64,000 nucleotides of DNA from Undaria pinnatifida (lineage: Eukaryota; Sar; Phaeophyceae; Laminariales; Alariaceae): the NCBI GenBank assembly GCA_012845835.1, contig JABAKD010000011.1, positions 7,440,381 through 7,504,380 on the forward strand. Reading direction: 5' to 3'. Numbering within the stretch: the stretch's first letter is position 1; every line of letters starts with the position of its first letter. The position numbers and the translations under genes are program-made. This document shows positions 57,166 to 64,000 of this stretch, piece by piece. The notes beneath the pieces are model-generated. The model ran no database searches, was not told the origin of the DNA, and saw nothing but the letters and a program-made list of their open reading frames with translations.

Positions 57166-57751
57166 TACCACCGCTTGTACATATGATACCAGGAATATAA
57201 TATATGTTCGGATTAATAGTCTCCTACTGTATGAGTGGAGCCTTCAATAGACGGCATCGTCGGTGCCTCCATCGCTCGTCACCCCCCGCCCCATCCCATC
57301 GTCGCCCCAAGATGATCAAAGAAAGAGCGACCGTAAAAACGTAAAAAACAACACAAAAAGAAAACAGGAGGGGTGGGGGGGGGGATTAGGGGCAGACCCA
57401 GGCAGGGGCACTGAGAAGCACGCACTGAACTGCAAAAAGTAACCGACACTAGTTCCAAGTAGTCCGTCCCCAAAAACGTGAATGCAGTAAATTCTGTAGA
57501 GATTGGTGAAAGGCTAACCATACCAACAGCAAAACTACGGGAGGGAGAGTAAGTACTAGTGCCGCCGCGCGCAGGGGGGGGGGGGGGGACCGTTCTGCAC
57601 CGGATCAAGGCACGGCCGCCGCTCGCTCGTGTTGCCGCCACTGCCACTGCTGTCGCGCAACATCGATCGCGTCGCCCCTGACACAAATATATATACGAGA
57701 ACGCTGCATGCAATGAAAAAAGTGGGGAACTGAAAGAAAGGAAAAGAAAGC

Positions 57752-57836
57752 AAAACGAAGCAAAGCAAAGCAAAGCAAAGCAAAGCAAAGCAAAGCAAAG
57801 CAAACGGCAACGCTAAACAAAGCAAAGCAAAGCAAA
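57752..57836 (+). repeat. (GCAAA)n microsatellite
   Basis: About twelve GCAAA pentamers, with one interruption at 57800-57815, lie in otherwise gene-free DNA. Confidence 0.93.
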
Positions 57837-57849
57837 TGACATCTATCTG

Positions 57850-60800
57850 CGGCTGATAATACGCTTCAACACAGCAAAAGGAAAGGAATCTCCCCCCCGA
57901 AAAAGTACATGAATAATCTGAAAAAGAAGTGATGGGGGATGATAACGATCATGACGGGACGTCACTTCCTAACAAAAGCTGCTGCTGCGCTCTTCGCAAC
58001 TACTAGCCGCGGACTTCCTTCCTTCCCACCTGGTATGATACAAACAGGAAGACCTGCACGACCCGTCTTACTTAAATCTACTGCAGCACCTGTGCTGCGT
58101 TATTGCACTCTGTAGATACACAAACCAGTGCATGAGACACAAATCAATGTTCACAGAACACACACCACGCACGCCTACTCAAAGGTGAAACCTCAACCTC
58201 AACCCCCCCCCTCTGCGTTTTCACCAAGCACGCGCAAGGTGCCGAAGTCCGCCCCACAAGCGGCTCTCAGTAGGATGCAGCTCACCCCTCATGCTACTCG
58301 CCGAACACCTCACCGCGCTTCGAGCTTCGGGCCAGCGAAGCCTGGACGGTGAAAACCCGACGTGCTCCGTCCCGGCATCATCGGGATGCGAGGGCCTATG
58401 CTCATACGGCTGCGGCTATGCATGAAATGAGTACATTCCCCCCTCGTCGAGCAGGAGCCATCGCAGGGCGCTGCCAGGGGTTGCTGCTGGATAACGAGCT
58501 TGCGCTCATCTTGTGCTCAGCTTTGCGCGTGCTGAGCGCATCCATACTCGCTTGCGCTTCGAAAACACAGCAGGCAGTATGGCCTACTCCTGTAGTTTAG
58601 CCTAATTTTATACTGCTTACTCGTGGTATTAGTAAAATAACGGCTGTTTTCGCTGCTTTCTGTACTCTTATGAAACCTATGTACGGTAAAATCTCGTAGA
58701 TAATACTCCGTATAATACAAAGTGAGCTGCTGCCTGCTTGTTGCCTCCCCGTGGTACTTATTATCTTAATTTCGCGATTTTGGCGCTGTTTTGACGCGGC
58801 GATATTCTGTATGCACGGCGGCATCGCTTGATGCGGCTCACGGTATATGCTCGCCGCATGGTGTTCTTTACTCATTGCAGCTTTGTTGTCGCTGCTGCTG
58901 CTGCCTCTGATGGCAACTACGGCAGCTCGTCTTCTCGAGCCAGAAACCCCTCAACGGAATGAGTACACCCCCCCGCCCCCCCGCCCCCCAGCATCAGCAG
59001 CTACTAATAGATGCTGCCGACAAGACAGATACCAACGTCGTCCTGAACTGCCGCTGTACGCCGACAACGCTCTGAAAATGGTGTCCGGCAGTCTGCTCGC
59101 TATAACGTCAGGATAAACGTGCCCCTGGTGCATTATTCCCCCCTTCTCAGACCCCCTCTTCTTCCCCGCCTCTCCGAATGGAAGTACACACAGACTCGCC
59201 ACAAAACCAGGGTAGGGAATGTGCCCCCCACCACACACATTTATTACACATTCAAGTAACAGAAAGACAATTCGTGCCCCCAGTTTTCGGACTCCTACAC
59301 ATGTTTTTGTATTTATGTCTTCCTCTATATACGAAAACACACAATATATTATATGGACACATGCATGGCGAGCCGTCTCTTACGATGCCAACTTAAAACA
59401 AGAAAAGGAAACATCAACAACGAGTCCACCCACTCACCGGACCACCCCCCCCCCCCAACCTCTGCAACAAACGGAGCGGCAAACCAAAGGAACAAAAGGT
59501 GCAAAATAACGTGTGGACGGCGCACGCAACGCGTGCGCAACTTACACCCCCAGCACCGAACGATAATCTTCGCTGTTGCTCTCCCCTATCCCGCCTCCTC
59601 CCCCGCCCTCCCCGTCCCCATCTTCCCCCTCTCTTCCACCCCGCCTCCCTCCCTCTCCCCCGCCCCCGCCTTCCTCATCTCCACGCATCCCCATCTTCCT
59701 TCTCTTTTCTCTTCATCCCGCCTCCCCCCCTCCCCCCCCCATCTTCCCCCTCGCCCGCCGCTCCTTGGGATTCTTACTTACAAGGAAAAAAAAAGTCCCA
59801 CTCAGCGTTTCCACCAAGATCACCACCCCCGACAAAAGCCGGAGTTCCGAAAATACAAAGTCCTGAAAACACGCCAAAATAAACCACGCATACATGGCCA
59901 AGACAGTGTGGGGGGGGGGGGGCGCCACCAGCAATTGTGGAGAACCCTGCGGACCCGCGCGATTATACACCCTTCTTCCTTTCGCGGTAGCTGCTTCTTC
60001 TGTTTTCGTCCTTTCTCGCCTCCGCCTACACCTCAAGCTAGGCTGCCGTAGCGTTAGGCCGAACGCACCGCGGGGAAGGAAAATCGCGTCCTCGGCGATA
60101 GCTTCGGATACAGACAGCTTTCATAAAAATGTGGCCTCCTGTTTACTTTTGCTGCTTTGCTGCTGCTGCTTTGCTGCTGCTGCTTTGCTGCTGCTGCGGT
60201 TACTGCTCTTGTTATTGCTGTTGCTGCTGGTATTGCTGATGTTGCTGCGGCTGCTGGTGCGCCCGCTGCTGTTGTTGTTGCTGCCGCTGCTGCTGCCGCC
60301 GCCGCCGTTGTCGCTTCTGCTATCAATGCTGCTGCTGTTATTACTGGTAGTGGTACGGGTGTGGTTATTGCTGCTGCTGATATTGCCGCCGCCGAGGCTG
60401 CTATTGTTGTCTCTGTTTTTCGCTGCTCGTGCTCAAAAGGAGTCCGCGGTCTATCAAACAGAGGACAGAATAGAAAAAACAGAAAGGAGGGGAGGCGAAA
60501 GGGGGGGCGCGCGGGGGGGGGGAGGGGGGGGTACCCACGGTGGCCCATCGCAGCAGTAGAAAACCTTCAACGGCAGCGCAGGCGCCGAAGAACACTTGGC
60601 ATACACCCCCTCCCCCTCCCAGCGGCACTTCAGCTGACACGACATCCAATCTGCGAAGCCAAACCAAACAACAAGAGGGAAAATATTGCGCGCGTTATGC
60701 GAGTTTTTCTTCCCTCTCGCGACGTTTTTTCCTTATCTTGCTGAACACAGACGAGACAAGCAATCACCGAGCGAGAATTATATTCTAGGGTCAACCCTCA

Positions 60801-61620
60801 ACTGGCGGTGAGGGGGGCGGGGATCCCCCGTCCACGCTATCTCCCACCCCTTCTCTTCCCCCCTCGCCCCCCGCCCCCGCCCCCCGTCTCCTGCCCGACA
60901 CACAACCACCGCCGTAATTAATCCTCCGGGCGGGCTCGTCACGACGGCAACGGTACTCTGCAAACAAATCGTCCAAAAAACAGTACCAGGCAATGCAGAA
61001 AACAACGGCAACCGGACACCAAATGACAAAAAAGCCCAAATACGAGGACGGGGGGGGGGGGGGGGAGGGGGCGCCAAACCGACGTCCAAGCAAAGACGAA
61101 AAATCCGAGCAACGCCAAAACAAGCCATTGCCGCCAAAAGTAAAATGATCAGATCAAAAGCCGACAACGACAGTACGAAGACAAGCAGACAACGCGATCG
61201 AACGTATAAAACCCATACAAGGGAGAGCACCAGCCGCAGCAGAAATCGTCAAAAGCAGCAGCACCAGCGGCAGTCAAACCCGGCGGCGGCAGCAGCGGCG
61301 ACAGTCAAACACAGCAACAGAAGTAACAGCAGTCAAACACAGCAGCATCGACTGCAGCAGCAGTTACCATCGTCCCGCTCAACGGAACGCGCCACCACCA
61401 CCGACACCACCACCACCACAACCACCACCCCCACCACCCCCACCCCCACCACCCCCACCCCCACCACCACCACCTCCCCCCACCCACCCACCACCACTAC
61501 CAATACCAACACCACCGCAGCAAGGGCAAGGGTAAACTCCGCCCCCTGCCGAACGCGGGAGCAACACCATCGGCGCTGGCACGGGCACGGGGCGCAACCA
61601 CCACACCCCCCTTCCTCGGG
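57850..61620. other. Low-complexity intergenic region
   Basis: No gene is supported. 60140-60410 is TGC/GCT-rich trinucleotide sequence that opens several frames at once. 59440-59760 is C-rich. 61380-61500 is CCA-rich. G or C homopolymers of 10 or more occur at about 59910, 60515 and 61050. A short signal-peptide-like frame starts at 58847 but runs into a repeat. Confidence 0.5.
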
Positions 61621-61624
61621 GTAC

Positions 61625-62498
61625 CTGATTCGCGGCGCCGTTTCCGGTCTTGACCGTAGCCGGCATCAATGCCACCGCTTTCGCCGCCGCGCCCCTGCAC
61701 CCCGAGGAAATCATCGCGGTGGCAGCACTCGCGACCCCGCCGCCGTCACCGCCACCGGTAGCCGTTTTGCCGTGATTTCCACCATCCCTGGCGGCAGCTT
61801 CCTCTGCGGCCCTGACCTTCCTCTCCAGGAGGATGGCCGACTCGGAGAACCAGTTCCTGCGCGCAAAGCTCATTATCTATATTGAAAGGGAGGAGGAGAT
61901 GGGAGGGGAGGGGGGGAAGGGACAGATGGGAGGCGTGGGGGGGGTAGGGGTAGGGGGGGCACGGGGGAAGGGCAGTGGGACGGATAGGGTGGAGAAGTGG
62001 CGAGGGCACAACTCAAAATGCTATGGTACCGTGACGAGCTTGTTTATGGGGGGAAGGGAGGGTAACAACGGAACATTGAATAATCAGTAAGTGGGGTTAG
62101 CAGAGGGCGGGGGAGGCGGGCTGGGGCAGTTACGTCTGCAAGGTGTCGAAGGCGAGATGAAATAAACACTCCTAGAGTCACAATGTGCTGGTCCGAGGTA
62201 ACAGACGACGGACGGCGGTGGCGGCAGCAGTATCTTCAGGCGGAGTCCATCGTTGCGGACAAGGGGACACGAGCAACGTCAAGCCGACTGCGCGACTTGC
62301 CGGAGGAGGGGGGAGGGGGGCGGGCCTAAAGAGACGGCGTACTGCGTTAGGGCGGGCGTTGCCCGAGCCCTACTTTTTCAACTTCAACAACAACAACAAC
62401 AAACACACCTCCATCCACAGCGCCGGAGGTACGACGCTCGGCACTGTGTCTTCTCTCCCGTTGGCCATGAGGACGGTCATGACGGCGTTGCGGAAGGA
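61625..62498 (-). CDS. Unidentified spliced gene, two internal exons visible
   Basis: Exon A (62498-62409) has a CTACCCCCAG acceptor and a GTGTGT donor. It encodes 30 residues, SFRNAVMTVLMANGREDTV then PPALWME. Exon B (61856-61625) has a CGCGCAG acceptor and a GTACCC donor. It encodes NWFSESAILLERKVRAAEEA followed by an Ala/Gly-rich stretch. Both have GC3-rich coding use. A LPxxLWMEIL...RxWF pattern is familiar from stramenopile hypothetical proteins, which suggests both belong to one gene with a small missing exon between them, since their phases (0 and 1) do not join directly. Start and stop were not found. Function unknown. Confidence 0.45.
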
Positions 62499-62944
62499 CT
62501 GGGGGTAGACGGAGTGACACACCGGTGACCAGGGTCGGACGACAAATCTGAAGCCGCCGCCGCCGCCACCCCACCGATTGTACCGACCGATTGACGTACC
62601 GATTGAAAACCCAGCAGAGAGACGAACCGAAGACGGACCAAACGGTACCGCATAAAAAAGGGAATGCAAGAAGGCAAGAGAGAAGCACAGGAAAAACGTA
62701 GCCAAGAAAAAGTGTAAGCAAGAATGCAAGAAATCAACAACGGAAGCAAGAACGCAACAGAGCACGCAATTTCGAAAGCAAGCAACGCGGCAAGAACGGC
62801 CAGCAAGCCAGCACATAACCAAGCGAGAAACCAAGCGATGCACTCACGGAATCCCGTTATTCCCAAGGTGAAGGACGAGGCCGGGTAAGAGGCAGGGGGG
62901 GAAGGGGGGGGGGGCACACTAGAGCCATAACTCACAACACCCAA

Positions 62945-63690
62945 TAGATCGATAACAGAAAATATTCAACCCCTTCAATTTTTTTTTTGTGTTCATGATT
63001 AATCTTCGATTCCATTGCATGCCGTTAAGAAGTGCCTACCAGGCGGCAACGTTCAGTCACGAGTGCAGCGCACAACCATCAGGTCAATGCTGTGTGGCAT
63101 CGAGTTCTAGTGCAGAAGCAGAAGCATACCTGTGGAACCGTCTTCCAAGGTAGGCCCACACGGTATAATACCCCACCGCGCAAAAGAGTACCTCACGGCG
63201 GGAGGCTGCGTCGCCCCGAACTCTTATCGAGAGGAATAGCGATCAAAACCTGACCTAAAAATGTGACTACTATACTACTGTGCATTGCTCATTGCTGGAG
63301 AAGCAAGGGTAAATCCTACCTGCATACATCGTCTCCGTCGGCTACTAGCACTTGTATTATTTATCCGTTTTGCTATCGTCCCCCCGAATTCTGGAAACAA
63401 GTAATTCAACCCCCCAATAGACATACAAAACTAAAAAAATCGCGATTTTGGGCGTCTAGAGCCAAATTTTATGTTCTTACCCGTGCCGTAAGTCGCGATA
63501 TTTTGCGACCGGTGGTCCGCAAAAACACAAACAAATGCGAACAATCGCACAGCGCAAATTTTACCCCACCGCCATATTTAAGTGTTCTTTTTGTTGCGCA
63601 GACCCGGAATTATTGATTGGCAGACATAATTGGACATGCACATACCCAGACGCGGTCTGCTTCTCTACGGCGTCATCTGATCACCACCGC
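62945..63690. other. Intergenic, nothing recognised
   Basis: There is no frame with coding character and no clear repeat. Base composition is close to balanced. Confidence 0.45.
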
Positions 63691-63696
63691 GCCAAA

Positions 63697-63879
63697 ATGG
63701 ACAACAACAGCAGCGATGGCCGCGGGGATGGGGTTGAATGCACACAGCAGGCCGGTTCTCCCGTGGCCAGGGAGGGGCGGATGCCCGGGATGCCCGAATT
63801 CAGCAGCAGCAGCGCAACATCCAGTGCTGCTCCGGCTGGGTTGCTTTCTGACGGAGTTGCCCCAAACCTGTGCCCCTAA
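63697..63879 (+). CDS. Weak ORF at the right edge, possibly a first exon
   Basis: An ATG in good context (GCCAAAATGG) opens 60 codons, beginning MDNNSSDGRGDG and rich in Ser, Ala, Gly and Pro, with a stop at 63877-63879. It could be a low-complexity first exon of a gene beyond the window, or chance. Confidence 0.2.
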   Translation: MDNNSSDGRGDGVECTQQAGSPVAREGRMPGMPEFSSSSATSSAAPAGLLSDGVAPNLCP

Positions 63880-64000
63880 CTCGGCACGCCCTTCACCCTA
63901 CCCGGCAACAAGCGGGTAGCGGTTGGTGCGCCGGACGCACGGTGGGGAGGAGGCAACACTTGGCAGCCGCTTCATTTCAGTGCCATCGCTGATGCCATGG

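Noticed and set aside
58847..59116. Secreted protein ORF with a hydrophobic start
   Set aside because: After about 35 residues the frame runs into a dispersed repeat and a C run; no splice donor or homology supports a gene.
60054..60744. ORFs of 160-220 codons, Leu-rich or Ala-rich
   Set aside because: They come from TGC/GCT trinucleotide repeats, open in three frames and on both strands.

Overview
The window is nuclear DNA of a protist with many introns, most likely a brown alga of the Ectocarpus type or a close stramenopile. This is inferred from four things: GC-rich exons with strong GC3, long introns packed with simple repeats, algal-style PPR repeats carrying a conserved Trp, and TTAGGG-type telomere-like tracts. 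No rRNA, intact tRNA, CRISPR or bacterial-style operon was seen. All gene models come from protein similarity, splice sites and phase checked by eye, with no transcript evidence.

Layout. 1-2380: repeat-rich, no gene. 2441-9102 (+): six-exon gene for the 24 kDa [2Fe-2S] subunit of mitochondrial complex I (NDUFV2), with one GC-AG intron. 9103-17796: accessory region with gene-like remnants, a fold-back element carrying three copies of a coding fragment, and a second element with facing CCACGG/CCGTGG arrays around a telomere-like tract. 17797-20259 (+): PPR protein with 12 repeats. 20260-25559: dispersed repeats. 25560-38852 (-): at least 11 exons of a DEAH-box RNA helicase of the DHX57/DHX29 type (dsRBD-like region, UBA, RWD, helicase core, OB-fold end). 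39140-49127 (+): ten exons of the Obg-like ATPase OLA1 (YchF family), divergent from the helicase across 287 bp. A 66-codon membrane-protein ORF lies antisense in OLA1 intron 5. 49128-61624: mostly repeats, including an AT-richer stretch (about 51.8-57 kb) with tRNA-derived SINE-like copies. 61625-62498 (-): two exons of an unidentified gene. The right edge holds a weak ORF.

The known genes cover respiration (NDUFV2), organelle RNA handling (PPR) and translation or RNA remodelling (DHX57-like, OLA1). The helicase and OLA1 plausibly share a bidirectional promoter and both touch translation; otherwise no common pathway is evident.

The most unusual signals are in the introns. One dispersed repeat lies in sense orientation just upstream of the 3' splice site in three introns of two genes. 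OLA1 introns 5 and 6 contain degenerate copies of the preceding exon's 3' end with its donor site, and a similar copy follows the NDUFV2 stop. OLA1 also has Lys where the family's G4 motif normally has Glu.
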